Source of the DNA: Micromonospora ureilytica
Lineage (GTDB): Bacteria; Actinomycetota; Actinomycetes; Mycobacteriales; Micromonosporaceae
Direction: 5' to 3'
Length of the DNA stretch: 64,000 nucleotides
NCBI RefSeq assembly: GCF_015751765.1
Contig: NZ_JADOTX010000001.1
Location: 4,588,001-4,652,000 of the forward strand
The translations under genes were made by a program, and so were the position numbers. Below, piece by piece: positions 43,701 through 52,936 of this stretch. The notes beneath the pieces were generated by a model. That model was not told the DNA's origin and searched no databases. It worked only from the letters and a program-made list of their open reading frames with translations. Each line of letters opens with the position of its first letter. Positions within the stretch are counted from its first letter, which is position 1.

Positions 43701-44080
43701 CCGACCTGGACCTGTTCGTCTACCGGGGCACCACCGAGGTCGGTCGGGCCGCGGATGGCGACTCGGAGGAGGCGGTCACGCTGACCAACCCGCCCGCCGG
43801 CACCTACCGCGTCGTGGTGGAGCCGTACGGGGTCGACGGGCCGGGGACCAGCACCGCCTACGACTACTACGACGCGTTCGCGTCAGCGTCGCTGGGCACG
43901 ATCACCGCTCCGGCCGTCGCGGTGCCGCTGATGCACGGCGAGTCGGCCACCATCACCGGCACGGTGACCGCGGTGGCCGTTCCGGCCGACGGGCGTCAGC
44001 TCTCCGGTGAACTGGCGATCGTCACCACCGAGGGCGCGATCGTGGGTCGCGGCAACGTGACCATCGGGGCCGTCAACTGA
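40784..44080 (+). CDS. Secreted S8 (subtilisin-family) serine protease
   Basis: A 1098-residue exported protease. GTG 40784 follows GGAGGAAAAG. The signal peptide ends about residue 37 (AATAAAAP), and a prodomain follows (~70-135). Catalytic residues are Asp198 in GIMDSGVD, His373 in STHGTHVAG and Ser570 in NGTSMASPQ, with the oxyanion Asn472 in AGNSG. Between Asp198 and His373 there is a long ~170-residue insertion with a calcium-loop-like DVNRDGDVTD at ~277-286. The C-terminal ~450 residues are beta-sandwich domains, the last resembling a PPC domain. A strong hairpin follows. Confidence 0.95.
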   Translation: MSRLPNLSRRTSAALFASVLAASAVTAMGGAATAAAAPTTTADTSPATAAETLGAHDAKLLSEARAKKAPTVTLIVATASGAAEDVADSLTKLGGTVSQRQDRVGFVLAKVPTDRVLKAARLPGVSAVDLDEVIQLPDPAPERTPAGTAGARQATVAAPGETTQVDNPYMPTNETGAVAFTAAHPEWDGRGVTIGIMDSGVDLAHPALQLTTTGERKIVDWVTATDPLEDNTWRRMQAEVAGPSFAIAGGTWTAPAGTYRFNLFSESVTTASDARGDVNRDGDVTDTWGVLYDPATNNIRVDTNQNLNFTDDPIMRPYKEKYDIGYFGTDNAATPVAERQPFVVEFRKNVNTTPIGLPGTYDYVNIGIVESTHGTHVAGITAANDMLGNGAFDGAAPGAKLVSARACSWGGGCTAAALTTGMIDLVANRGVDIVNMSIGGLPGLNDGNNARTNLYNELIETYGVQLVISAGNSGPGLNTVGDPSVASNVISVAANISKDTWLANYGSVVKKKNALFNFSSRGPREDGGFKPNIAAPGSAISTAPTWQLGAPVPEAGYALPPGYAMLNGTSMASPQTAGAGALLLSAAKATDRGVSPAALRRALFSSAKPIADVPTYAQGYGMVNVPGAWQLLRQGVETRSYVSDAPVCSPLSEQLTIWNGVKFVPNPGRGTGVYNRCTSAEGGHKVGQSKTYPVKLTRTSGPAGTIKHDVTLQGSDGTFKAPKTVALPLNKAVTINVTAKPATEGAHGAIVRIDDPATNVVDFEVSTVVVASNDVKKPTFSYTNEGSVDRNGFTSYFVTVPEGAKALQVNLSGIATGSQTRFIAINPLGVPVEATTSTVCYTNFSDVNVCKPQERDYQNPLPGVWEIEVESRRTSPALNNPFKLQARVQGLTVEPALVELPSVEAGEPTPVSWKVTNAFGPVSISGRSGALTGVRTERPTITEGGPNQEWTVEIPEGTSTFTARIGNPANAGADLDLFVYRGTTEVGRAADGDSEEAVTLTNPPAGTYRVVVEPYGVDGPGTSTAYDYYDAFASASLGTITAPAVAVPLMHGESATITGTVTAVAVPADGRQLSGELAIVTTEGAIVGRGNVTIGAVN

Positions 44081-44097
44081 TCCGCTCGTAACAGGCA

Positions 44098-44129
44098 GGA
44101 GCCCGTCCCCACGTCCGGGGGCGGGCTCC
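44098..44129. terminator. Hairpin terminator between the subtilase and the lipoprotein gene
   Basis: GGAGCCCGTCCCC and GGGGGCGGGCTCC pair over 13 positions with one G-T pair around a 6-nt loop. It sits between convergent genes ending at 44080 and 44150. Confidence 0.8.
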
Positions 44130-44149
44130 CGCGTGTCAGGGGTGAATGG

Positions 44150-44584
44150 TCAGGACCGGTGGGCGGCCGTGACGACGAACGGGGTGCCCTGCTGGCAGGT
44201 GGACATCATGCCGGGCTCCACCCGACCGGTGACCTCGACCCGCGCGCCCGGCCTCAGCACGTCACGCGGGCCGCCGAGCAGCAGGTAACCGTCGAGCAGT
44301 ACGCAGTTGGGCTCAACGCCGCCCTGCAGGGTGCCGCTCAGGGTGGTGGCCCCGACGCCCGGCGGCGTGCTCGGACCGCCCGGCTTCGGAGACTTCACCC
44401 CGGACGGCGTGGTGGGGGCGATGGTCTCCGGCGAGGTGCTCGGGTCGGGCGTGGGCTGGCTGGTCACCGGCTGGGCTCCCGTCGGTGTCGGGGTGGGTGT
44501 GCCGCCCCCGCCACCCTGGCTGCCGCAGGCGCTCAGCGCCACGCAGAGGGCCAACGCGGGTACGGCGAGCCGAAGAGTCCTCAT
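44150..44584 (-). CDS. Small lipoprotein, 144 aa
   Basis: A signal peptide ending in the lipobox ALSAC (Cys20), then a ~50-residue Pro/Thr/Ser linker, then a ~65-residue beta-rich domain with two cysteines (PNCVLLDG and MSTCQQG) that could be disulfide-linked. The strand pattern TLSGTLQGG..ARVEVTGRVEPG suggests a small OB-type barrel. No family is recognised. It converges with the subtilase gene. ispH ends 40 bp upstream on the same strand. Confidence 0.8.
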   Translation of the reverse strand: MRTLRLAVPALALCVALSACGSQGGGGGTPTPTPTGAQPVTSQPTPDPSTSPETIAPTTPSGVKSPKPGGPSTPPGVGATTLSGTLQGGVEPNCVLLDGYLLLGGPRDVLRPGARVEVTGRVEPGMMSTCQQGTPFVVTAAHRS

Positions 44585-44624
44585 GCCGAATCTGACGTAC
44601 GCCGACAGCGGTTCGTTCCCGTGC

Positions 44625-45611
44625 TCAACCGCGCGCCGCGGCGGCCTTCATGTCCCGCTTCAGCTCCTGCGGAAGCGAGAACGTGAGCCGCTCGTTGGCG
44701 GTAGTGATCTCCTCGACGTCGGCGAAGCCGCGCGCGGCGAGGTGGACCAGCACCTCCTGGACCAGGTCGTCCGGGACGCTCGCGCCCGAGGTCAGGCCGA
44801 CCGTCGTGGCCCCCTCCAGCCAGCCGTCGTCGATCTCGTGCGCGAAGTCGACCAGGTGACCGGCGCGGGCGCCGGCGTCCAGGGCGACCTCGACCAGGCG
44901 GACCGAGTTGGAGGAGTTCGTGGAGCCGACCACGATCACCACGTCACAGTCGGCGGCGATCTCCTTGACCACGTGCTGCCGGTTGGAGGTGGCGTAGCAG
45001 ATGTCGTCGCTCGGCGGGGACTGCAACAGCGGCAGCCGCTGCTTGAGCCGGGCCACCGTCTCCAGCGTCTCGTCGACCGAGAGCGTGGTCTGGGAGAGCC
45101 AGACCACCTTCTCCGGATCACGTACGGTGATCTTGTCGGCGCCGTCCGGGCCGTCCACCAGCTGGATGTGCGCGGGGGCCTCACCGGCGGTGCCGATGAC
45201 CTCTTCGTGCCCCTCGTGGCCGATGAGCAGGATGTCGTAGTCCTCGGCCGCGAAGCGTCGCGCCTCGTGGTGCACCTTGGTGACCAGCGGACAGGTCGCG
45301 TCGATCGCCTTCAGCGAACGCTCCTTGGCCTGCTCGTAGACCTCCGGCGCCACCCCGTGCGCGGAGAAGATGACGGTGGCGCCCTCCGGCACCTCCTCGT
45401 TCTCCTCCACGAAGATCGCGCCCAGGGCCTCCAGGGTCTGCACCACGTGCTTGTTGTGCACGATCTGCTTGCGCACGTAGATCGGGGCGCCGTAGAGCTT
45501 CAGCGCCTCCTCCACGGTCTGCACCGCGCGGTCGACACCCGCGCAGTAGCCGCGGGGCTTGGCCAGGAGCACGCGCTTGCCGGTCCGGTGAGTCGCCTGA
45601 GCCTCAGTCAC
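44625..45611 (-). CDS. ispH: 4-hydroxy-3-methylbut-2-enyl diphosphate reductase
   Basis: A 328-residue [4Fe-4S] enzyme, the last step of the MEP isoprenoid pathway, making IPP and DMAPP. The cluster cysteines are in [24 protein letters not shown] and [11 protein letters not shown]. Conserved [14 protein letters not shown] and [16 protein letters not shown] complete the fold. GTG 45611 or the adjacent GTG 45614 is the start. It is divergent from xseA across a 170-bp region that holds the second 55-bp palindrome. Prenyl synthase genes that could use its product are encoded near 60.4 kb. Confidence 0.97.
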   Translation of the reverse strand: MTEAQATHRTGKRVLLAKPRGYCAGVDRAVQTVEEALKLYGAPIYVRKQIVHNKHVVQTLEALGAIFVEENEEVPEGATVIFSAHGVAPEVYEQAKERSLKAIDATCPLVTKVHHEARRFAAEDYDILLIGHEGHEEVIGTAGEAPAHIQLVDGPDGADKITVRDPEKVVWLSQTTLSVDETLETVARLKQRLPLLQSPPSDDICYATSNRQHVVKEIAADCDVVIVVGSTNSSNSVRLVEVALDAGARAGHLVDFAHEIDDGWLEGATTVGLTSGASVPDDLVQEVLVHLAARGFADVEEITTANERLTFSLPQELKRDMKAAAARG

Positions 45612-45676
45612 CACCCCATCGTACGTGCCACCCCACCACCCGCCACCGCCCACAACCCCCCGACCTCCTTTGCGTT

Positions 45677-45731
45677 GATCATGAAGTTATTGCTCCGACA
45701 CGCCGACGCGGAGGGCAATAACTTCATGATC
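45677..45731. repeat. 55-bp dispersed palindrome, copy 2
   Basis: Arms GATCATGAAGTTATTGC (45677-45693) and complement (45715-45731) pair perfectly over 17 bp, with an inner CTCCG/CGGAG extension. The reverse complement matches copy 1 at 27707 at 51 of 55 bases. It lies between the divergent starts of ispH and xseA, so its spread is not explained by transcription termination. Confidence 0.9.
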
Positions 45732-45781
45732 GACGGGCCAGGTGGGGGGAGGTCCGTGGGGAGGGTCCGTAGGGTGGGCGG

Positions 45782-47047
45782 GTGACCGGGGGTGGGCGGG
45801 TGACCGAGGGTGGGGCACGGGTGGGCAGCAGCGGGGGCAGCAGCGGGGCCAGCAGCGCTGAGGAGCCTTGGCCGGTACGGGTGGTCAGCCAGAAGGTGGG
45901 GGCCTGGATCGCCAAGCTGGGCTGGGTGTGGGTGGACGGGCAGGTGGCCCAGATCAGCCGTCGCCCCGGGGCCAGCACGGTCTTCCTCACCCTGCGTGAC
46001 CCGTCGGCCGACCTGAGCCTGACCGTCACCACCAACCGGGACGTCCTGGACACCGGCGCGCCGGAGCTGCGCGAGGGTGCCCGCGTGGTGCTGCACGCCA
46101 AACCGGAGTTCTACGCCGCCCGGGGCACGCTGAGCCTGCGGGCCGACGAGATTCGCCAGGTGGGGCTCGGGGAGTTGCTGGCCCGACTGGAGAAGCTCAA
46201 GAAGCTGCTCGCCGCCGAAGGGCTCTTCGACCGTGCCCGCAAGCGTCGACTGCCGTTCCTACCCGGCCGGATCGGGCTGATCACCGGTCGCGCGTCGGCG
46301 GCGGAACGGGACGTGCTGACCAACGCCCGACGACGCTGGCCGGCGGTGGAGTTCCGGACGGTCAACGTGGCGGTGCAGGGCCCGTCCGCGGTGCCGCAGA
46401 TCGTCGACGCGCTCAAGGTGCTGGACGCCGACCCGAGCATCGACGTGATCATCATCGCCCGGGGCGGCGGCGGCATCGAGGACCTGCTGCCCTTCTCCGA
46501 CGAGGCGCTCTGCCGCGCGGTGTTCGGCTGTCGTACGCCGGTGGTCAGCGCGATCGGCCACGAGACGGACGCGCCACTGATCGACTACGTCGCCGACGTC
46601 CGCGCCTCCACACCTACCGACGCGGCGAAGCGGGTAGTTCCCGACCTCACCGAGGAGGTACGCCTCATCGGTCAGGCCCGGCACCGCCTCGAACGTGCGG
46701 TGCGCAACCTGGTCGACCGGGAGACGCACCGGCTCGACGGGCTGCGTTCCCGGCCGGTGCTGGCCCGGCCCCAGGTGATGGTGGAGCATCGGGCGACCGA
46801 GCTGACCGCGTTGCGTCAGCGGGCCGGCCGCTGCCTGGAGCATCGGCTCACCGCCGCCGAGGACGACCTGCGGCACACCCTCGCGCGGCTGCGCGCCCTC
46901 TCCCCCGCCGCCACCCTCGATCGGGGGTACGCGATCGTGCAGCGCGCGGACGGCCATGTGGTCCGCGCGGCGGCGGAGGTCGGCAAGGGCGACCCGCTGC
47001 GGGTACGACTGGCCGACGGCGAGCTGGCCGCGACTGTCGATGGCTGA
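45782..47047 (+). CDS. xseA: Exodeoxyribonuclease VII large subunit
   Basis: A ~421-residue subunit of the single-strand nuclease ExoVII. The N-terminal OB domain begins at [27 protein letters not shown], and the catalytic region has [50 protein letters not shown] and [28 protein letters not shown] coiled coil and the C-terminal [17 protein letters not shown] follow. The start is uncertain: GTGs at 45782, 45800 and 45821 are in frame in a Gly-rich leader, and an 18-bp tandem repeat there duplicates part of it. xseB follows 36 bp downstream. Confidence 0.95.
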   Translation: MTGGGRVTEGGARVGSSGGSSGASSAEEPWPVRVVSQKVGAWIAKLGWVWVDGQVAQISRRPGASTVFLTLRDPSADLSLTVTTNRDVLDTGAPELREGARVVLHAKPEFYAARGTLSLRADEIRQVGLGELLARLEKLKKLLAAEGLFDRARKRRLPFLPGRIGLITGRASAAERDVLTNARRRWPAVEFRTVNVAVQGPSAVPQIVDALKVLDADPSIDVIIIARGGGGIEDLLPFSDEALCRAVFGCRTPVVSAIGHETDAPLIDYVADVRASTPTDAAKRVVPDLTEEVRLIGQARHRLERAVRNLVDRETHRLDGLRSRPVLARPQVMVEHRATELTALRQRAGRCLEHRLTAAEDDLRHTLARLRALSPAATLDRGYAIVQRADGHVVRAAAEVGKGDPLRVRLADGELAATVDG

Positions 47048-47083
47048 GTGGCGACGCGGCGCGGCGGGGAGTGGTGTGCTGAG

Positions 47084-47314
47084 ATGAACGCGATGACTGA
47101 CGACACGAAGGCCGGGCCGGACGAGCGGCTCAGTTACGAGCAGGCCCGCGCCGAGCTGGCCTCGGTGGTGGAGCGGTTGGAGGCCGGCGGCACGTCCCTG
47201 GAGGAGTCGCTGGCGCTCTGGGAGCGCGGCGAGGCGCTGGCGGTGATCTGTCAACGCTGGCTGGACGGTGCGCGGGTGCGGATCGACGCCGCGCGCCAGG
47301 AGCCCGCTTCCTGA
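47084..47314 (+). CDS. xseB: Exodeoxyribonuclease VII small subunit
   Basis: A 76-residue helical subunit that binds the XseA coiled coil. The family pattern LSYEQARAELASVVERLEAGGTSLEESLALWERGEAL is clear. ATG 47084 gives 76 aa; ATG 47093 gives 73. It follows xseA on the same strand and ends at a strong hairpin. Confidence 0.92.
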   Translation: MNAMTDDTKAGPDERLSYEQARAELASVVERLEAGGTSLEESLALWERGEALAVICQRWLDGARVRIDAARQEPAS

Positions 47315-47325
47315 GACTGGAACCG

Positions 47326-47357
47326 CCGGGTGGGGCGGCCGGAGCCGCCCCACCCGG
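47326..47357. terminator. Hairpin terminator between xseB and the LppX-like gene
   Basis: Perfect 14-bp arms CCGGGTGGGGCGGC and GCCGCCCCACCCGG with a 4-nt loop lie between convergent gene ends. Confidence 0.9.
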
Positions 47358-47362
47358 GTACG

Positions 47363-48208
47363 TCAGTTGAACAGGCTGTACAGCTCGGCTGGCGCCTCGA
47401 CGACCTGGTCCGCCGGCGGCTTCTGCGCGGCGGTGGCGGCACCGTAGTCGGAGTACGTCATCTTGACCTCCTGGGCGGCGGTCTGCCCGGCGGCCGGCAG
47501 CTGCAGCACCAGCTCGCTCAGACGGCCCTGCGGGTCCACCTTCGCGGTGAACGGGACGGTCTTCGCCTGGGTGCCCAGCGCGGCGATCGTGGCGGCGTTC
47601 AACGAGCCCGCCTCGGCGGCCTTGGTGACGTCGATGGTGCCGGCGTACGCGCCGGTGCCGGTGCTGCGGACCTCGGTGATGCCCTGGGTGAGCACCGCGC
47701 TGCCGGCCGGGTCGACCTTCTCGAAGTCGAAGCCGAGGCTGCGGTTGCCCTTGATCCGGTTCTGGTCCAGGTGCTGGTACTTGCCGAGGTTGAGCTGCTT
47801 GATGGCGGGCAGGCTGTCGGCGGTCGGGCCGGTCAGCTCCAGCTTGACCCAGCTGTCCGGCTTGAAGTGGATCACGTCGAGCTTCATCGCCAGGTCGGAC
47901 GAGGGGCCACCGATCGCGACCTTCATCGCCGCGCTCTGGCTCGGCTGGTGCACCAGCCCCTCCGCCGTCGAGCCGGCACCCGCGAGAGTGAACCGGAAGT
48001 TCCCGTTGCTGATCTCCTTGGTGGAGTCGAGCAGGGCCTGCTTGGCGTCGCCCGCCACCGGGGCGCCGGACGGGCTCGCCGTGCCGGACGCGGTCACCGT
48101 CGGCGACGGCGTCGATCCGGCGGTGCCGGTTCCGCTGGCGCAGGCGGCCAGGGCGGGCGTGATCAGAGCGGCGGCTACCAGGCCGGCGCCGAGTCGTCGA
48201 ACAGTCAT
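47363..48208 (-). CDS. LppX/LprAFG-family lipoprotein
   Basis: A 281-residue lipoprotein with lipobox LAACASG and a Ser/Thr/Pro-rich linker. The mature domain (from ~residue 55, AKQALLDSTKEISNGNFRFTLAG) has the half-barrel strand order of LppX/LprG proteins, which in mycobacteria carry lipids such as phthiocerol or triacylated glycolipids across the periplasm. Here the cargo is unknown. It stands alone, converges with xseB and ends at a hairpin. The DUF4245 gene lies upstream on the same strand. Confidence 0.85.
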   Translation of the reverse strand: MTVRRLGAGLVAAALITPALAACASGTGTAGSTPSPTVTASGTASPSGAPVAGDAKQALLDSTKEISNGNFRFTLAGAGSTAEGLVHQPSQSAAMKVAIGGPSSDLAMKLDVIHFKPDSWVKLELTGPTADSLPAIKQLNLGKYQHLDQNRIKGNRSLGFDFEKVDPAGSAVLTQGITEVRSTGTGAYAGTIDVTKAAEAGSLNAATIAALGTQAKTVPFTAKVDPQGRLSELVLQLPAAGQTAAQEVKMTYSDYGAATAAQKPPADQVVEAPAELYSLFN

Positions 48209-48414
48209 ACGTGTCTCCCAAGGGGGTCACCCGACGACCTGGACGGCGCCGGAAACCGGGCGACGCAGCAGCACCGTCGGCTGCGTCGCGCGATCCGGGC
48301 CGAGCAGTGCGCCCGGATCACCCCTTCCTTCTTCCCTGTCGACGCGTCGGACAATCACACTTCGGCCTGGTTGCCCAGATTTGGCGCGAGGGGACCACCG
48401 ATCACCGGGTCCGG

Positions 48415-49062
48415 TCAGCGCAGCGAGCCGGCCAGTTCGCGGAGTTCGTTGTCTCGGGCGTCGCCGATGACGATCACCGTGCGGGTCGGCTCCAGCAGGA
48501 CCAGGGCCTGCTGGTTTCCCCGGGCCGTGTAGAGCTGCCAGGTGCGCCCGGCCAGCTCGGTGGGGCCCTGCGGCTGGCCCTGACTGGTCAGCTCGGCGGG
48601 GAGCAGACGATCCGCCGGGACGCTGCTCTGCAGCAGCTGGACGCCCCTCCCCTCCGGGGTGAGGTAGCCGAGTCGCAGGTTCGCACCGCCCTCGACGGTC
48701 TGGTAGCGGGCACTGACCGTCGTCCAGTCGGAGCCGAGCCCCTGCGGCTGGCTCACCGGAAAGACGTTCGCCGACCGGGCCTGCTCGATGGCGGGCGCCG
48801 GATCGACGGTCGTGGCCTGGTCACCGCCGAGGAATCCCCGGTAGAACGCCAGCAGGAGCGCGATCGGGACGAGCAGCACCAGCAGCGAGATCGCCATGTC
48901 CTTCGGCGATCGCTCGGACTTGCCGGCCACCACCGGCGGCGGTGGGGTCGGGTCGGTCGCGGCGGACTCGCCACCGTGGCCGGCGGGGACGTCGGCCGGC
49001 GGCTGACCGTCGGGCGGCGTGCGGTCGGCGGGTACGCGGTCGGCTGGCTGTGCTGGTTCCAC
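48415..49062 (-). CDS. DUF4245 domain membrane protein
   Basis: A 215-residue protein: a Pro-rich cytosolic N-terminus (to ~50), one helix (AISLLVLLVPIALLLAFY), and a ~140-residue extracytoplasmic domain (SDWTTVSARYQTVEGGANLRLGYLTPEG..LLPAELT). Function is unknown. By recall it sits beside glpX in mycobacteria as well (Rv1100), and it is divergent from glpX here. Confidence 0.88.
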   Translation of the reverse strand: MEPAQPADRVPADRTPPDGQPPADVPAGHGGESAATDPTPPPPVVAGKSERSPKDMAISLLVLLVPIALLLAFYRGFLGGDQATTVDPAPAIEQARSANVFPVSQPQGLGSDWTTVSARYQTVEGGANLRLGYLTPEGRGVQLLQSSVPADRLLPAELTSQGQPQGPTELAGRTWQLYTARGNQQALVLLEPTRTVIVIGDARDNELRELAGSLR

Positions 49063-49221
49063 CCCGCTATCTTCGCAGCCGCCCGACCGGCGGTATCCGG
49101 GCCATCACCGCCCCGCGCCGACGCCCGGTCGGCCATCGTGTGAGGATCAGCGACAAAGCCGGCAGTGGGGGCCTCCCCGCCGCCGGTCGTCCCCGCACCG
49201 TCGCGAGGAGGAGTAGCCGTC

Positions 49222-50253
49222 ATGACGAACACCAGGACGCGGATCCCACAGGACCTCGACCGAAACCTTGCCCTCGACCTCGTCCGGGTCACCGAGGCCG
49301 CGGCGATGGCCGCCGGCCGGTGGGTCGGTCGGGGCGACAAGGAGGGCGGCGACGGGGCCGCTGTCGACGCGATGCGCAAGCTGATCAACTCGATCCAGAT
49401 GCGCGGTGTGGTGGTGATCGGCGAGGGCGAGAAGGACAACGCCCCGATGCTCTTCAACGGCGAACACGTCGGCGACGGCACGGGCCCGGAGGTGGACGTC
49501 GCCGTCGACCCGGTGGACGGCACCACCCTGATGAGCAAGGGCATGCCGAACGCCGTGGCGGTGCTCGCCGTCTCCGAGCGCGGTGCGATGTTCGACCCCA
49601 GCGCCGTGTTCTACATGGAGAAGCTCGCCGTCGGGCCGGCGTACGCCGACGTGATCGACATCAACGCCGGTGTGGCGGAGAACCTGCGCCGGATCGCCAA
49701 GGTCAAGGGCACCGACGTCTCCGAGGTGACCGTCTGCGTGCTGGACCGGAGCCGCCACGACGACCTGGTCGCGCAGATCCGCCGGACCGGGGCGGGGATC
49801 CGGTTCATCTCCGACGGCGACATCGCGGGCTCCATCGCGGCGGCCCGGGGCGAGTCGGACGTCGACGTGCTGATGGGCATCGGCGGCACCCCGGAGGGCA
49901 TCATCTCCGCGTGCGCGTTGAAGTGCATGGGCGGTGCGATGCAGGCCAAGCTCTGGCCGCGCGACGAGCAGGAGCGGGAGAAGGCGATCGCCGCCGGCCA
50001 CGACCTGGACCGGGTGCTGGGCACCGATGATCTTGTCACGGGCGACAACTGCTTCTTCGTGGCGACCGGGGTCACCTCCGGTGACCTGCTGCGCGGAGTG
50101 CGCTACCGGGCGGGCGGCGCGTACACCCAGTCGATCGTGATGCGCTCGAAGAGCGGCACGATCCGGGTGATCGACTCATATCACCGGCTGGAGAAGCTGG
50201 CGCTCTACTCGGCTGTCGACTTCGATGGTCGTCCGCTGGCCGAGCAGGAGTGA
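49222..50253 (+). CDS. glpX: Class II fructose-1,6-bisphosphatase
   Basis: A 343-residue gluconeogenic phosphatase. ATG 49222 is preceded by GAGGAGGAG. Motifs: [17 protein letters not shown], the metal site [52 protein letters not shown] and the phosphate loop [15 protein letters not shown]. Length and all metal-binding residues are normal. Its stop overlaps the start of the DMT permease (GTGA), so both are translated together. In many actinobacteria it is the only FBPase. Confidence 0.97.
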   Translation: MTNTRTRIPQDLDRNLALDLVRVTEAAAMAAGRWVGRGDKEGGDGAAVDAMRKLINSIQMRGVVVIGEGEKDNAPMLFNGEHVGDGTGPEVDVAVDPVDGTTLMSKGMPNAVAVLAVSERGAMFDPSAVFYMEKLAVGPAYADVIDINAGVAENLRRIAKVKGTDVSEVTVCVLDRSRHDDLVAQIRRTGAGIRFISDGDIAGSIAAARGESDVDVLMGIGGTPEGIISACALKCMGGAMQAKLWPRDEQEREKAIAAGHDLDRVLGTDDLVTGDNCFFVATGVTSGDLLRGVRYRAGGAYTQSIVMRSKSGTIRVIDSYHRLEKLALYSAVDFDGRPLAEQE

Positions 50254-51221
50254 CAGCCGCCGACACGGCGACCCCGCAGACCCTGTCGGCCGCCCGCCGG
50301 ATCAGCGGCGTCGCGCTGGCGTCGGCCTCCGGGGTCGCGGTGGCGGTGCAGTCGCGCATCAACGGCGAGCTGGGGGTACGCCTCGACGACGGTTTCGCCG
50401 CAGCGGTGGTGTCGTTCGGCATCGGCCTGCTGGTGCTGCTGGTGCTGGTGCCCGCGACCCCCGGCGGTCGGCGGGGGCTGGTCGCCGCGCGCCGGGCCCT
50501 GCGGACGGGCGCGCTGCGGCCGTGGCAGTGCCTCGGCGGGATGTGCGGGGCGTTCCTGGTGGCCACCCAGGGGCTCACCATCGGCACGTTGGGCGTGGCG
50601 GTCTTCACAGTTGCGGTGGTCGCCGGCCAGACCGGGAGCAGCCTCGCCGTGGACCGGGCCGGGATCGGGCCGACCGGCAGGCAGCCGATCACCCGGCAGC
50701 GGCTGGCCGGCGCGGTGCTCACCGTGCTGGCGGTCGGCCTCGCGGTCGGCGATCGACTCGGCGACCCGGGCGCGCTGGCGCTGGCCCTGCTGCCGCTGCT
50801 CGCCGGGGTGGGCATCGCCTGGCAGCAGGCCGTCAACGGCCGGGTCCGGGCGGCGGCCGACAGCGCGTTGACCGCCACGCTCGTCAACTTCGCCGTCGGC
50901 ACGGTCACCCTCCTCGTCGCGTTCGCGATCGACATCGCCGTACGCGGCTGGCCCGGCGGCCACCTGCCGAGCGAGCCGTGGCTCTACCTGGGTGGCCCGA
51001 TCGGCATCGTGTTCATCGCGATCGCCGCCGCGATCGTGCGGTTCACCGGTGTGCTGCTGCTCGGCCTGGCCACCATCGCCGGGCAGATCGTGGGCGCCGT
51101 CCTTCTGGACCTGATCCTCCCCACGGCGGCCTCGCACCCCGGTGTGAACACCCTGCTCGGGGCAGCGCTGACCATGGTGGCCGTGCTGATCGCCGCGCTG
51201 GCGCCACCCGCCCGCCGCTGA
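50250..51221 (+). CDS. DMT-superfamily permease (YdcZ/DUF606-type)
   Basis: A 323-residue membrane protein with about ten helices, made of two similar halves ([14 protein letters not shown] and [14 protein letters not shown] mark the repeated start). This repeat of QxxxNG is typical of the YdcZ group of drug/metabolite transporters. GTG 50250 overlaps glpX by 4 bp. The coupling with a gluconeogenic enzyme may be chance or may indicate efflux of a metabolite; the substrate is unknown. Confidence 0.88.
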   Translation: MTAADTATPQTLSAARRISGVALASASGVAVAVQSRINGELGVRLDDGFAAAVVSFGIGLLVLLVLVPATPGGRRGLVAARRALRTGALRPWQCLGGMCGAFLVATQGLTIGTLGVAVFTVAVVAGQTGSSLAVDRAGIGPTGRQPITRQRLAGAVLTVLAVGLAVGDRLGDPGALALALLPLLAGVGIAWQQAVNGRVRAAADSALTATLVNFAVGTVTLLVAFAIDIAVRGWPGGHLPSEPWLYLGGPIGIVFIAIAAAIVRFTGVLLLGLATIAGQIVGAVLLDLILPTAASHPGVNTLLGAALTMVAVLIAALAPPARR

Positions 51222-51239
51222 CTCCCACCCGCGGGCCCC

Positions 51240-52871
51240 TCAGCGCGGCGGCAGCTGCGACGGGTACGGCGGGTCAGGCGCCGCCGGAGGGTAAGGCTGG
51301 TACGGCGGGCGCGGCGGGTACCGACGCTCGAACGCACGGGCCGGGTCGACAAGTCCGGCGATCCGGATTGCCAGCAACACTCCCGGCACCGTCCCCAACA
51401 GGGCGAGCGCGACAGCGAACCGGGTCTGCGGCGGAGTGCCGTACAGCCAACCGGTGAGTGGCACCCCGGACAGGAGCGCGGTGAGCAGGAACCCGGTCAG
51501 CGCCCATCCGATCCATCGCCGCAGTGCGCCCTGGTAGGACGCTCGGACCAGCAAGGCGGTCGCGGTCAGGACGCCCAGCGGCACAACGACGAACAGCAGG
51601 GCCAGGAACGTGCCGGTGTCGTCGTTGCGCTCCCAGACCGCGGCCAGCACGATCCCAGCGGACAGCATTGAGGCGCCACCGGCAAGCCCCCACCAGCGCG
51701 GACCGTCACCACGGCGGATCGCCAGGTGCCCGGCGAGCGCGGTGACCGTGCAGCCGAGGGTGAATGCGAGCGCGACAGCGAGAAGTAGATCCAGCTGACG
51801 TTGGCTCGGTCCGCCGCCCTCCAGGGCCGTCGGATCTTCCGTCGAGCCGAGATACTCGGCGCCCAGGAAGCCCTCCCGCTGCCACTCGCCGTCCGGCTGG
51901 CGGTGCAGGAAGCCGTCACGTCCGTTCGCGACCAGCACCTCGTGGCCTCCGCCGAGGGCGGGAAAGACGAGCAGCTCGCGGGAGGCGAAGTGCCGGCGGA
52001 TGTCTCCCGGGTTCGCGGAGCGGCGGGCCAACTCCTCACGCCGCGCGTCCGACACCTCCCAGGCCACCTGCCAGGTCGCGCCCGCGTCGTCGCTCTGCTC
52101 CACCCGCAGGTGGTCGGCGACCGTCCGATAGCACCGCTGAGGCTCGGTCGGCACGCACGCCCGCCGTTGATCAAGATCCTGGCTGGACAGCAGCCGCTCC
52201 TCATCGAGGCTGGCCCGTCGCCAGGTGGTCGCACCGTCACGGATCGACCACCGGCCATCTCTGGCGCTCGCCGGCCAGGCAGTGATGTCGGTGCCGGAGC
52301 CGACCGAGATCGCCGGACGGCCGTCGAACAACGTCGCGCCGAGCGCGTAGGGGTAGTGGACAGCACTGGTGGCGGTCACCGCCAACACTGCCGGTGGCAG
52401 CACCACAAGCAGCCGGACCAGCCGGGCGATCCGTTGGCGCACCGGGCGACGACGCGCTCGCGTCCAACTCCACCAGGCCAGGCCGAGCGCCGGCAGGGTG
52501 AGCAGGTCGGTCCAGTCGGCCCGGACCAGCGACGGCCCGGCCAGCACGGTCCAGGCCGAGGAGGCGAGTTCGGCGGCGTACCCGCTGGATTTGACGACCG
52601 CGAACCCGGCGCCCACCGCGACCAGGCCGGCCAGCGCGGCGGACCGGGCCGGCAGCCGTGGCACCAGGAGGGTCAGCAGCACCGCGACCAGCGGTGGGGC
52701 GAGCACCAGGCCGGCGACGTCGCTCAGCTTGCCGGTCACCAGGCCGGGGAAGGCCGCCTTCAGCACGTGGTCGTTGACCGGCAGCAGGACCAGCGCGATC
52801 AGGGTGGCGGGGTGGCAGAACCAGGACAGCGTGGTGGGTGCGCCGTCCTGCGGTGTCGCGGAATCCGTCAT
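51240..52871 (-). CDS. Membrane protein with central extracytoplasmic domain, 543 aa
   Basis: Four helices at residues ~18-150, one at ~160-175, then an extracytoplasmic ~180-residue domain with sialidase-like repeats (DDAGATWQVAWEVSD, ELLVFPALGGGHEVLVANGRDGFLHR, GEWQREGFLG), then about four helices and a Pro/Tyr-rich C-terminal tail (PPRPPYQPYPPAAPDPPY). The phrase SDDAGATWQ resembles an Asp-box of BNR repeats. No enzymatic site is seen. It ends 18 bp from the DMT permease gene, convergent. No family is recognised. Confidence 0.78.
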   Translation of the reverse strand: MTDSATPQDGAPTTLSWFCHPATLIALVLLPVNDHVLKAAFPGLVTGKLSDVAGLVLAPPLVAVLLTLLVPRLPARSAALAGLVAVGAGFAVVKSSGYAAELASSAWTVLAGPSLVRADWTDLLTLPALGLAWWSWTRARRRPVRQRIARLVRLLVVLPPAVLAVTATSAVHYPYALGATLFDGRPAISVGSGTDITAWPASARDGRWSIRDGATTWRRASLDEERLLSSQDLDQRRACVPTEPQRCYRTVADHLRVEQSDDAGATWQVAWEVSDARREELARRSANPGDIRRHFASRELLVFPALGGGHEVLVANGRDGFLHRQPDGEWQREGFLGAEYLGSTEDPTALEGGGPSQRQLDLLLAVALAFTLGCTVTALAGHLAIRRGDGPRWWGLAGGASMLSAGIVLAAVWERNDDTGTFLALLFVVVPLGVLTATALLVRASYQGALRRWIGWALTGFLLTALLSGVPLTGWLYGTPPQTRFAVALALLGTVPGVLLAIRIAGLVDPARAFERRYPPRPPYQPYPPAAPDPPYPSQLPPR

Positions 52872-52936
52872 CCCATCAGGATCCGGTCGACCCGTCTCGA
52901 TCCGGACTCAGGCCGGCCTGGGTCCGATACCGACGG

